Positions 1 to 6,828 are shown, counted from the stretch's first letter. The stretch: DNA of 7,847 nucleotides from an uncultured Oscillospiraceae bacterium (GCA_934667815.1 CAKUMO010000049.1:1-7847), one strand, 5' to 3'. Translations and numbers: made by a program. The notes: generated by a model not told the origin, from the letters alone.

Positions 1-2106
1 GGTTATAGATTTGAGGGTATGCCGGTCCGCGTTATGGGCGTTGTACACGGCTATGACAATGAAGGAACCGTGCGTGGGTTTTATGTTGATGGAAGCCGAG
101 ACGGTAACTATTCAGATGGGCGGGGTGCCATATATATAAAAGTATATGACTACTCAGGGATTAGTTTGGAGCAAGTTAAAGATGGAGACTGGGTTGTAGT
201 AGAGGGAATCTTGTTTCAAAATGATACGTCTTCCCCGTACACGAGTGGGTACTACTTAAGGCCTACACAGCAAAGCGATATAGAAGTACTTTCCTCGTCA
301 ACCGTGATCCTTCTGTCGGAAGCAATGCGAAAAGATACAACGGGCATCCCTGTTTTGTTGGGAAAGAGGATCTTGGTTGAAGGTATTGCAACTGTTAATT
401 CAGGCACGTGGAATAGTGCGTCCAATGCTTTTAGTGTTGTCACAGAAAGACCAACTCCGGGGCTGGATCCGGTCTACCCTGAAGGAGCTATGTACGTCTA
501 TGGTGCGGGAGCAGTCACACCAAATATTTCGCAGGGCGATAAGGTTCGCATTGTCGGTACGGTCGGCGTGAGCGGATACGATTCCGGAATGCCAGCCCTC
601 TTGCAGCCGACAATAACACGCCTATCAAGCGGTAATGGCGTTATGGCTGAAAAGATTATCCGGAGCGATTACCAATATGCAGAACTCAGTTCTATTGAAG
701 GTATGCCGGTAAAGCTGCAAGGGCGCGTTTTCGATATTGATACAACAGGCATTACACAGGGATTTTCTATCGATGCGAGCAGCGATCACAACTGGACAGA
801 CAAAATAGGAATGATCCGTGTAAAGACATACAACTATTCCGGCACAGAGCTTGACGGGTTGGTTGAAGGTGAACTGGTGACAATTAGAGGTGTCCTTCAA
901 AAGAATGTTGCCGAGGCACCATATACAAATGGATACTTTGTGCGTTTGAGAAACCAAGAGGACATCGTGAAAAGAGCGGATCACCCGCGAAGAACATTAT
1001 ATATCCAGCTGGATGCTTTCAGAAATGATTATATCGGGCGAGATGGCTGGGATACTGCTAATTTTGAAATGCTTATTAACGGCGGAACACGGTGCATGAA
1101 TAGCTATGGCGAATATGTAAGCATGACAACGGCAAATATGACAACCCTTATGACCGGCGCGCATACATCAACGCATAACGTGCCGGCACTGGCGTTCTAT
1201 GATGCTGCAACAGACCGACGTGTCCGTAACCTTCAAAACTATGATGTTGACACAATTGGAGAAGTGTACCAAAATGCCGGACTGATTACGGCAGCCGTGA
1301 AACAGCGCAAATTACAAAATCGCGGTGCAGACTTTATGCTAGATGGTGGGACGATAGCACAAACAAGAGATGACGCTATCGACCTGATTATGAATGAAGA
1401 TCCTGACCTGCTTGTTGTGTTATTTAATGAAACAGACAGCACTGCACACGCATATGGAACTGACAGTGAGCAAATCAAGGCAGTCGTAGAAGAAATCGAT
1501 GATGCAATAGGCAGTATTATTTCGGCCCTGCGTGCAAAAGGGGTTCTCGAAAATACAAATGTTGTTATTGGTGCGGACCATAGCACAGATAATGTTCAAC
1601 ACAATATTACATCACAGTTAGTTGCGGCTCTTGAAAGCACCGGAATTCCGTTTGAAAACGCTGTTTTGGACATGGGCCCATTCCACAGAGATACTAAGGT
1701 TGTATATAATCTTTCTAGCGCTGCGGCACAGATATACATTCGCAAGCCATTGAGTACGGAAGAAGAAACGCGGCTAGTAGCTGCACTTGAGGAAATTCAG
1801 GGGGTTGCAAGTGTTTACAATCGAGCACAACTGGATGCAATGAACACACCAGCAAATCTGGGTGACTATGTTGTAGATTGCGCACTGGGATATGCATTCT
1901 CAACGTCGGTCGCGGAGCATGGGTCTCGGGCGCAACAACATACATTTATGGTCTATTATGGACCTGGAATAAAAGAAAAATTTCAGTATACAACACAATG
2001 CGGGAATGTTGACATCGTACCGACGATCCTTCATCTGAACAAACTTGAAATTCCTTCCACAGTAGACGGAGAGGTATTAAATGGTATTTTGACCGAAACA
2101 CCGTAG
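1..2106 (+). CDS. OB-fold repeat + alkaline-phosphatase-superfamily phosphodiesterase (5'-truncated by window edge)
   Basis: The frame is open from base 1. The ATG at 19 is not a credible start: it lies inside a module whose copy at about 697 begins with the same residues (EGMPVR versus EGMPVK), so the gene starts upstream. Three OB-fold-like modules are visible, at about 1-300, 300-640 and 645-985. The first and third are clear homologues, sharing EGMPV, a GF-Y/S-D strand, K-Y-(D/N)YSG and PYT-(S/N)GY. They resemble the YhcR-type OB modules of surface nucleases. From about 991 an alkaline-phosphatase-superfamily domain follows: metal Asp in QLDAF (1012), Thr nucleophile in SMTTANMTTLMTG (1126), Asp and His in ETDSTAH (1435, 1447), Asp-His in GADH (1576-1581) and His in AEHG (1918). 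By family it should hydrolyse phosphodiesters or phosphomonoesters, probably of nucleotides; the substrate is unknown. Secretion is inferred from the architecture only, because the N-terminus is missing and no C-terminal sorting signal is seen. GC is lower than in the gal genes. Confidence 0.85.
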   Translation, partial: GYRFEGMPVRVMGVVHGYDNEGTVRGFYVDGSRDGNYSDGRGAIYIKVYDYSGISLEQVKDGDWVVVEGILFQNDTSSPYTSGYYLRPTQQSDIEVLSSSTVILLSEAMRKDTTGIPVLLGKRILVEGIATVNSGTWNSASNAFSVVTERPTPGLDPVYPEGAMYVYGAGAVTPNISQGDKVRIVGTVGVSGYDSGMPALLQPTITRLSSGNGVMAEKIIRSDYQYAELSSIEGMPVKLQGRVFDIDTTGITQGFSIDASSDHNWTDKIGMIRVKTYNYSGTELDGLVEGELVTIRGVLQKNVAEAPYTNGYFVRLRNQEDIVKRADHPRRTLYIQLDAFRNDYIGRDGWDTANFEMLINGGTRCMNSYGEYVSMTTANMTTLMTGAHTSTHNVPALAFYDAATDRRVRNLQNYDVDTIGEVYQNAGLITAAVKQRKLQNRGADFMLDGGTIAQTRDDAIDLIMNEDPDLLVVLFNETDSTAHAYGTDSEQIKAVVEEIDDAIGSIISALRAKGVLENTNVVIGADHSTDNVQHNITSQLVAALESTGIPFENAVLDMGPFHRDTKVVYNLSSAAAQIYIRKPLSTEEETRLVAALEEIQGVASVYNRAQLDAMNTPANLGDYVVDCALGYAFSTSVAEHGSRAQQHTFMVYYGPGIKEKFQYTTQCGNVDIVPTILHLNKLEIPSTVDGEVLNGILTETP

Positions 2107-2320
2107 AATTGTAGCATCTATTTGTGTTACAGTGGCTTTTGTAGGGGTAAACTCAGGACGCTATATATAATTGCTTCAATCCGCCTATTTGCAGCGAATT
2201 CTGTTTTGCCTCACGGGAATGTCAATGCACTTGCGGATGACGGACGATATTTTTGAATGTAACGATGCAAACAGGCAACTGATTGCTTCCCTTGATGATT
2301 GGCATCGCAAACAACGCTGA
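2081..2320 (+). pseudogene. possible decayed small exported-protein gene, unrecognised
   Basis: A good ribosome binding site (GGAGAGG, 2068-2074) sits six bases before ATG 2081, inside the end of the preceding gene. The frame reads MVF, then TGA at 2090, then a positively charged and hydrophobic stretch like a signal peptide (KHRRIVASICVTVAFVGV), then TAA at 2168. From about 2146 the frame of the upstream gene reads more like protein (AANSVLPHGNVNALADDGRYF) until TGA at 2254. The first frame then resumes across a run of five T (2250-2254) as FECNDANRQLIASLDDWH and ends at TGA 2318-2320, exactly where the terminator stem begins. This fits a gene with one or two stops and indels. I do not recognise the family. 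It could instead be chance, or only a 33-codon ORF from ATG 2219. Confidence 0.3.
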
Positions 2321-2351
2321 AGGAGCACGGTCCATTTCGACCGCGCTCCTT
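2320..2351 (+). terminator. rho-independent terminator, rightward
   Basis: A 13-bp inverted repeat (2320-2332 with 2339-2351) has one A-C mismatch and a 6-base loop. On the + strand it is followed by TTCTTCTC. It ends transcription coming from the phosphodiesterase gene about 215 bp upstream and lies right after the possible pseudogene. The following stretch, 2352-2473, holds no gene I can support. It contains only a small inverted repeat (AAAAGAAT / ATTCTTTT, 2391-2412). Confidence 0.75.
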
Positions 2352-2473
2352 TTCTTCTCATTTGGGTTCACTTATGTGTTACACATTGGGAAAAGAATAG
2401 GGACATTCTTTTGGTGACAACCCATTGAGAAGTCTCATGGCAAATATGCAACTGAAAATCCTCCAAAAGCAAA

Positions 2474-2501
2474 TACGGCAGCCTGATGAAAGGCTGCCGT
2501 A
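2474..2501 (-). terminator. rho-independent terminator, leftward, behind the YjbR remnant
   Basis: A perfect 11-bp stem (2474-2484 with 2491-2501) encloses a 6-base loop. On the - strand it is followed by TTTGCTTTT, and on the + strand by no T-tract, so it works leftward. It lies about 32 bases past the stop codon of the YjbR-like remnant (2534-2536), where the terminator of the intact gene would be expected. Confidence 0.75.
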
Positions 2502-2533
2502 GGTAGGAAAATTTGATGTTGTCAGCACTTCTT

Positions 2534-2750
2534 TTAGCGTGTTTTGGGTGCTGTTGCTCCATAGCTCATATCTAACAGCACCTTAATTTGCTCGCCCGAC
2601 ACGCTGCCGCCCAGTACAACGGTGGTCACTATTCCTTGTTCATGTGATAAGCCGGAAAAATTCCCGACTGGCCAAGCAGGGAACCGTTAAGGATCGAATC
2701 GCATTTGAAGTTGACTACTTCCGTCATTATGTACCATTCCAGAGGCTTCG
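2534..2750 (-). pseudogene. MmcQ/YjbR-family protein remnant (3' part, frameshifted)
   Basis: Reading leftward, one frame gives WYIMTEVVNFKCDS, then LNGSLLGQSGIFPAYHMNKE, and stops at TAG just past 2632. The next frame continues VTTVVLGGSVSGEQIKVLL, then DMSYGATAPKTR, and stops at 2534. Together these match the C-terminal half of the MmcQ/YjbR family, which shows VNLKCDP, then P-(G/A)YHMNK-HW-TV-LDGS, then an amphipathic helix ending in SY-TAPK. The conserved His-Trp after NK is missing. Between Glu (2632-2634) and Val (2627-2629) only two bases remain where six would be expected, a net loss of four bases that shifts the frame. The N-terminal half (family length about 115-120 residues) is absent or unrecognisable. 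The stretch QLFCFSMLDL in the neighbouring AbrB frame (about 2750-2790) may be a piece of its first strands. The family is CyaY-like and sometimes called DNA-binding; this copy should not be functional. Confidence 0.65.
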
Positions 2751-2909
2751 CTTCGCCAGATCCAGCATGGAAAAGCAGAAAAGCTGCCACGGTGTCCGTG
2801 TTGTCTGTGACGGGTCGCCCTCGCGGATACGCAGCGTGCGGCGGATCTCCTTGGGAATGACTATTCTTCCCAGATCATCGATCCGGCGCACGATTCCTGT
2901 AGCTTTCAT
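2727..2909 (-). pseudogene. truncated SpoVT/AbrB-type transcriptional regulator
   Basis: From ATG 2909 the protein starts MKATGIVRRIDDLGRIVIPK and continues EIRRTLRIREGDP. This is the near-invariant N-terminus of SpoVT/AbrB swapped-hairpin DNA-binding proteins. It then leaves the family abruptly (SQTTRTPWQLFCFSMLD...) and stops at 2727, giving about 60 residues. The last strand of the DNA-binding domain (normally L-I-F-D-EVILKKYSP) and the whole GAF-like sensor domain of SpoVT (full length about 180 residues) are missing. The start at 2909 is chosen over an in-frame GTG at 2924 because GGAGG (2918-2922) lies eight bases before it and because family members begin MKATGIVR. SpoVT is a forespore regulator of sigma-G genes in Bacillus. 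Clostridia carry several paralogues, so the exact parent is uncertain. Whether the 60-residue product is made or folds is unknown. Confidence 0.75.
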
Positions 2910-2949
2910 TGGCTTTTCCTCCACTCTTTGTGCTTTCGTTCACATTGCT

Positions 2950-2988
2950 ATTGTCTGCAAACAATGGGGAAATATGCGAATTTTGCAT
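2950..2988. promoter_or_regulatory. palindromes upstream of the AbrB fragment
   Basis: Two short inverted repeats lie 40-80 bp ahead of the AbrB-type start. One is ATTGT-N6-ACAAT (2950-2965). The other is the imperfect 15-mer palindrome ATGCGAATTTTGCAT (2974-2988). They may be the old promoter/operator region of this gene. I could not place a convincing -35/-10 pair there, so the call is weak. Confidence 0.25.
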
Positions 2989-3045
2989 GTGGAAGAAAAT
3001 TGCAGCGCTGCGGTGTGTTTTATAAAATTTGTTCGACACCATGAA

Positions 3046-3073
3046 GCCCCGGACAGGGTTTCCTGCCCGGGGC
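3046..3073 (-). terminator. galE / gal operon terminator hairpin
   Basis: A 12-bp GC-rich stem (3046-3057 with 3062-3073) has a 4-base loop and begins 15 bases after the galE stop codon. In the - strand RNA every position pairs, one as G-U. In the + strand RNA the same position is an A-C mismatch, which favours leftward use. The T-tract after it is poor (CTTCATGG), so termination may be incomplete. Confidence 0.6.
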
Positions 3074-3087
3074 CTGATTATAAAGTC

Positions 3088-4089
3088 TCAGCTATGCGAC
3101 TTGACGAAGTTCCAACTGTCGCGGCACATATCCTCGACGGTCTTTTCTGCCGTCCAGCCGAGGACGTCCTTGGCCTTGGCCGTGTCCGCCCAGCACTTGG
3201 CAAGATCGCCGTCGCGGCGTGCGCCGATGACGTGGTTGACCTTGACGCCATTGACCTGCTCAAACGTGTTGACCAGCTCCAGAACGCTCACTGCGCGGCC
3301 GGTGCCGAGGTTGAACGGCTCCGCGCCGGTGTGGTGCTCGGCGTACTCGAGCGCCTTCAGGTGGCCCTTGGCCAGATCGACGACGTGCAGATAGTCGCGC
3401 AGGCCGGTGCCGTCGGGCGTGGGATAGTCGTTGCCGAAAACCGTCAGCTTTTCGAGCTTTCCGGCGGCGACGCGGGCGATATAGGGCATCAGATTGTTGG
3501 GAATGCCGTTGGGATCCTCACCCAGCAGACCGGATTCGTGCGCGCCGATGGGGTTGAAGTAACGCAGCAGGACGGCGGTAAACTCGGGATTGGCCGCGGC
3601 GTAATCGCGCAGGATCTGCTCGATCATGATCTTTGTCCAGCCGTAGGGATTCGTGGCCAGATGTGCAGGCATGGTCTCGACATAGGGCACGGGGTTCTCC
3701 GGACCGTAGACCGTCGCGGAGGACGAGAACACCAGCTTGGTGCAGCCGTGCGCGGTCATGGTTTCGACCAGCGTGAGCGTGGAGTCGAGGTTGTTGCGGT
3801 AGTAGGCCAGCGGGATGCGGCAGCTTTCGCCCACGGCCTTGAGGCCGGCGAAGTGGATGACGGCGTCGATCTTATGCGCGGTGAAAATTTCCTCCAGCGC
3901 GGCGCGGTCGCAGACATCCGCCTTGTAGAACACCGGCTTGACGCCCGTGATGGCCTGAATCTTCTCGACGACATCGGCCTTGGAATTGGACAGATTGTCC
4001 ACGATAACGACCTCGTGCCCCGCCTGCTGCAGCTCCACGCAGGTGTGGCTTCCGATAAACCCGGCGCCGCCGGTGACAAGTACTTTCAT
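3088..4089 (-). CDS. galE: UDP-glucose 4-epimerase
   Basis: The 333-residue protein has the usual length of the family (E. coli GalE 338). It interconverts UDP-galactose and UDP-glucose in the cytoplasm, the last step of the Leloir pathway, with NAD bound by an N-terminal Rossmann fold. Visible motifs are VTGGAGFIGSH (residues 5-15, NAD loop), DNLSNS (31-36), SSSATVYG (122-129, catalytic Ser124) and the Y-X3-K pair Tyr149/Lys153, at the same numbers as in E. coli. Residue 299 in GDLAKCW is Cys where E. coli GalE has Tyr. In characterised enzymes a small residue here lets the N-acetylated UDP-sugars in, so UDP-GlcNAc/UDP-GalNAc activity is likely as well. The start follows AAAGGAGGA (4097-4105) by seven bases. 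That site overlaps the galT stop codon, making galE the last gene of galKTE. Confidence 0.96.
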   Translation of the reverse strand: MKVLVTGGAGFIGSHTCVELQQAGHEVVIVDNLSNSKADVVEKIQAITGVKPVFYKADVCDRAALEEIFTAHKIDAVIHFAGLKAVGESCRIPLAYYRNNLDSTLTLVETMTAHGCTKLVFSSSATVYGPENPVPYVETMPAHLATNPYGWTKIMIEQILRDYAAANPEFTAVLLRYFNPIGAHESGLLGEDPNGIPNNLMPYIARVAAGKLEKLTVFGNDYPTPDGTGLRDYLHVVDLAKGHLKALEYAEHHTGAEPFNLGTGRAVSVLELVNTFEQVNGVKVNHVIGARRDGDLAKCWADTAKAKDVLGWTAEKTVEDMCRDSWNFVKSHS

Positions 4090-4104
4090 TGAAAAATCCT
4101 CCTT

Positions 4105-5586
4105 TTATACTGTGGCAAGGAAGCGGGCGAAGGCCCGTTTTCCCTGTTCCTCGCGTTTGAACACGCCTGCATCCTCCAGAACGCGTGCAAAGACCGCGCC
4201 GACCTCCTGCCGAAGAATCGCCTCGGCGTTCTCCGGGGTAAAGACGTGGCGGGCTTTCAGTTCATCGACCCAATCGGCGTGCTTGCCGAGCACGGCATCG
4301 CCGTGCAGGTCCCTGCCGGATAGAATTGCCTCGCGCACGCCCGCCAGCTCGTTTTTCAGGCGTGCGGGCAGGACGGCCAGTCCCATGACCTCGATGAGAC
4401 CGATGTTTTCTTTTTTAATATGATGCAGCTCGGGATGCGGATGGAACACGCCCAGCGGGTAGGCCTCCGAGGTGATGTTGCAGCGCAGGACGAGATCAAG
4501 CTCGTAGTCCTCGCCGCGTCTGCGTGCGATGGGCGTGATGGTGTTGTGCGGCACGCCGTCGGTCTCGGCAAAAATGCCCGCCTCGGGGTCGGAGTAGCCG
4601 CGCCAGAGTGCCAGAATGCGCTCGGCCAGCGCCAGAAGCTGGGCACGGTCGCCGCTCGTCAGGCGCACGACTGACATCGGCCAGCGCACGATGCCCGCAC
4701 GCACCGCCGGGAAGGCTGTGAAGTGCAGCTCCGTCTCAATCAGCGCTTTTTCCATGGCGAAGCAGTAGCGCCCGCCCTGAAAATGGTCATGGCTCAAAAT
4801 CGAGCCGCCCACGATTGGCAGATCGGCGTTTGAACCGATGAAATAGTGCGGGAAGATCGTTACAAAGTCCAGCAGCCGGCGGAAGGTCACGCCGTCGATG
4901 TGCATCGGGCGGTGCTCGGCGTTCAGCGCGATGCAGTGCTCGTTATAATACACATAGGGCGAATATTGCAAGTACCATGCGCTGCCGTTGAGCGTGATGG
5001 GCAGGATCCGGTGGTTCTGGCGCGCGGGATGATTGCGGCGGCCGGCGTAGCCCTCGTTCTCGGCGCAGAGCGCACAGCGCGGATAGCCCGACTGCGGCGC
5101 GGCCTTGGCTGCGGCAATGTCACGCGGGTCTTTTTCCGGCTTGGAGAGATTGATGGTGATGTCCAGCTCACCGTAGGCGCTGTCGTATTTCCACTTGACG
5201 TCCTTGGCGATGCGGTCGCGGCGGATGTAATTCGTGTTCTGCGAGAAGTCGTAGAACCAGTTCGTCGCGCGCTCGGGCGCGGTCTCGTAGAGACGGGCGA
5301 AGCGCCCGCGCACCTCATGCGGGTAGGGCGTGAGCGCACCCATGAGCGCGGTGTCGAACAGGTCGCGGTCGGTCACGGTGTCCTCGATCAGGCCGCGCTG
5401 CACGGCGTCGCTCGTGAGCGCTTGCAGAATTTCGTGCAGCGGCGCGTCAAGCTCGTCTGCGGTCTCCGCGCCGTCGAGCTTCAAAAGCTCCAAAAGACGG
5501 TTTTTTACATACACGGCATCCTCCGGCTCGATCAATTCGCGGTCGATGCCGTAGCGCACGAGGGCGTTCAAATAAGCTCCGATCAT
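4105..5586 (-). CDS. galT: UTP-hexose-1-phosphate / galactose-1-phosphate uridylyltransferase, class II
   Basis: The 493-residue protein transfers UMP between UDP-glucose and galactose-1-phosphate, giving UDP-galactose and glucose-1-phosphate. It belongs to the Firmicutes class II GalT type (about 490-500 residues), not the short E. coli HIT type. Signs are the long helical N-terminal domain, Asn-Trp-Phe-Tyr-Asp-Phe (109-114), CALCAENEGY (171-180), the active-site region GGSILSHDHFQGG (260-272, His266/His268 and Gln270) and a His-rich VFHPHPELHHIKKENIG near the C-terminal third. The frame stays open to 5850 inside galK, but that extension is galK antiframe. The start at 5586 is chosen because GGAGGA (5593-5598) lies six bases upstream; an ATG at 5592 would touch that site. 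The start overlaps the galK stop as ATGA, implying translational coupling. Confidence 0.95.
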   Translation of the reverse strand: MIGAYLNALVRYGIDRELIEPEDAVYVKNRLLELLKLDGAETADELDAPLHEILQALTSDAVQRGLIEDTVTDRDLFDTALMGALTPYPHEVRGRFARLYETAPERATNWFYDFSQNTNYIRRDRIAKDVKWKYDSAYGELDITINLSKPEKDPRDIAAAKAAPQSGYPRCALCAENEGYAGRRNHPARQNHRILPITLNGSAWYLQYSPYVYYNEHCIALNAEHRPMHIDGVTFRRLLDFVTIFPHYFIGSNADLPIVGGSILSHDHFQGGRYCFAMEKALIETELHFTAFPAVRAGIVRWPMSVVRLTSGDRAQLLALAERILALWRGYSDPEAGIFAETDGVPHNTITPIARRRGEDYELDLVLRCNITSEAYPLGVFHPHPELHHIKKENIGLIEVMGLAVLPARLKNELAGVREAILSGRDLHGDAVLGKHADWVDELKARHVFTPENAEAILRQEVGAVFARVLEDAGVFKREEQGKRAFARFLATV

Positions 5587-6767
5587 TTGCATTCCTCCAG
5601 CAGCACGCTGCCCTCCCTGCGGATGGACAGCACATGGCAGCAATTCTGACCCAGCGCGGCTTCGATCCCTGCACGGAATTCGGGCAGCAGGTCGAGCGGC
5701 ACATAGGCTTGCAGCGTTCCGGCAAAGCCGCCGCCGTGCACGCGGCATGCGCCGCGCCCGTGCAGCAGCCGGTCTGCCTGCGCCAGCGCGAAGGCCAGCG
5801 CCTGGTGGCGCGTTGCGCCCGTGGGCGTGACGTTTTGCAGATACAGCCACGACGAGATACCCGAGGATCTGACCTCGTGCAGGAAGTCGTCAAAGCGGTT
5901 TTCCTGCAGAGCCGCGATCTGACGCCGCACGCGGCGGTTGTCATCGTAGACGTGCATCGCGCGTAGCACCGCGCGGTCGCCTGCGGCTTCTCGCACGCCG
6001 GGAAGGCCGGCATAGAAGCGTTCCTCCGGTACGTCGCGCAAATATTCCTCGCCGAAGTAGCGGCACACGGCCTTCAGCTCCTCCGTGATGGCGGCGTATT
6101 CGCCCGTGAGGTCGGCGTGATCCGCGCCCGAGTCGATGATGCACAGCGCGTGCCCGCAGGCGGCGAAGTCAAAGGGCACGGGCGTGACGACGGGCTTGGA
6201 CGGGTCGGCAAAGTCGATGGCGATGATGCCGCCGACGGCGCTGGCGGTCTGATCCATCAGGCCGCAGGGCTTGCCGAAGTAGACATTTTCCGCGTACTGG
6301 CCGATCTGGGCGAGCTGCACGGGCGTGAGCTTTCCACCGAGGAACAGACGGTCGCAGATCGCGGCCATGAGCACCTCGAAGGCCGCCGAGGACGAAAGTC
6401 CGCTGCCGGGCAGCACGTCCGACTGCACATATGCGTCGAAGCCGCAGGGCGTGCCGCCCAGCTCCGCGATGCGTGCCGCCACGCCGCGCACCAGAGCGGC
6501 AGTCGTGCCGCGTTCGTCCGCGCGGGCGGACAGCTCGCCGCAGTCTACGACGCACAGGGGATAGCCCTCGGACTGTACACGGATCCGGTTTGTGCCGTTC
6601 GCGGCGACGGCGGCGCGGGTATCCAGATCGACTGCGCCGGCCAGAACGGCACCGTGCTGATGGTCGGTGTGGTTGCCGCCCAGCTCGGTGCGGCCGGGCG
6701 CGGAAAAGAGAAATTGCGGCCGATGCGCGAAGCAATCGGAAAATTTCTGCTTGAGCAGCTCATTCAT
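5583..6767 (-). CDS. galK: galactokinase (GHMP kinase)
   Basis: The 394-residue protein phosphorylates galactose at C1 with ATP, the entry step of the Leloir pathway. All GHMP signatures are present: APGRTELGGNHTDHQHG (residues 23-39; galactokinase signature, in the clostridial form with GGN where many enzymes have IGE), LPGSGLSSSAA (119-129, ATP-binding loop), CGLMDQ (169-173, catalytic Asp172) and RVHGGGFAGTLQAYVP (342-357, motif 3). The start ATG at 6767 follows GGAGGA (6776-6781) by eight bases. It is the first gene of galKTE, transcribed from a promoter in the region shared with the divergent AraC-type regulator. Its last codons contain the ribosome binding site for galT. Confidence 0.96.
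   Translation of the reverse strand: MNELLKQKFSDCFAHRPQFLFSAPGRTELGGNHTDHQHGAVLAGAVDLDTRAAVAANGTNRIRVQSEGYPLCVVDCGELSARADERGTTAALVRGVAARIAELGGTPCGFDAYVQSDVLPGSGLSSSAAFEVLMAAICDRLFLGGKLTPVQLAQIGQYAENVYFGKPCGLMDQTASAVGGIIAIDFADPSKPVVTPVPFDFAACGHALCIIDSGADHADLTGEYAAITEELKAVCRYFGEEYLRDVPEERFYAGLPGVREAAGDRAVLRAMHVYDDNRRVRRQIAALQENRFDDFLHEVRSSGISSWLYLQNVTPTGATRHQALAFALAQADRLLHGRGACRVHGGGFAGTLQAYVPLDLLPEFRAGIEAALGQNCCHVLSIRREGSVLLEECK
5593..5598 (-). promoter_or_regulatory. galT ribosome binding site inside the galK 3' end
   Basis: GGAGGA on the - strand encodes part of the last residues of galK (Glu-Glu) and also positions ribosomes six bases before galT ATG 5586. It decides the galT start and, with the ATGA overlap, ties galT translation to galK. 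Confidence 0.75.
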
Positions 6768-6800
6768 GGCGAGGTTCCTCCAATTTGAGTTTCTACCTCT

Positions 6801-6828
6801 ATTGTAGGGAAATTTGTTGCGGATGCAA
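6801..6828 (-). promoter_or_regulatory. galKTE promoter (sigma-A type)
   Basis: On the - strand there is a -35 box TTGCAT (6828-6823), a 16-base spacer and a -10 box TACAAT (6806-6801), 34 bases before the galK start. The 13-bp direct repeat 6808-6820 lies wholly within the spacer. A protein bound there should block this promoter or remodel its spacing. Confidence 0.6.
6808..6820 (+). repeat. operator half-site candidate R1
   Basis: GGAAATTTGTTGC is repeated exactly at 6851-6863, with 43 bp from start to start, about four DNA turns. This copy sits between the -35 and -10 of the leftward galK promoter. Direct, helically phased repeats are the usual target of AraC-family proteins, and such a gene lies next door. 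Confidence 0.65.

Noticed and set aside
2090..2092. TGA in the 2081 frame read as a recoded sense codon
   Set aside because: TGA is used as a normal stop for galK and galE in the same window. A second in-frame stop (TAA 2168) also interrupts the frame, so decay is simpler.
2910..2924. GTG start of the AbrB-type fragment at 2924
   Set aside because: That codon overlaps the GGAGG ribosome binding site itself, and the family begins at MKATG, which is ATG 2909.
3002..3011. Perfect palindrome GCAGCGCTGC
   Set aside because: A 10-bp palindrome in GC-rich DNA is expected by chance, and nothing around it supports an operator.
2644..4092. Long open frame (482 codons) on the + strand across the AbrB fragment and galE
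   Set aside because: It is antisense to galE, which has full catalytic motifs and a ribosome binding site. The + frame is a by-product of high-GC codon use, shows no family signature and has no ribosome binding site.
5587..5850. N-terminal extension of galT to 5850
   Set aside because: The extra 88 residues lie within galK in another frame and are Arg/Ala-rich. The start at 5586 has a well-placed ribosome binding site and gives the family's normal length.
4846..6788. Several long + strand open frames opposite galT and galK (for example 4846-5649 and 6117-6788)
   Set aside because: They are rich in Ala, Gly, Arg and Val and mirror the codon bias of the opposite genes. They have no recognisable motif and no ribosome binding site.
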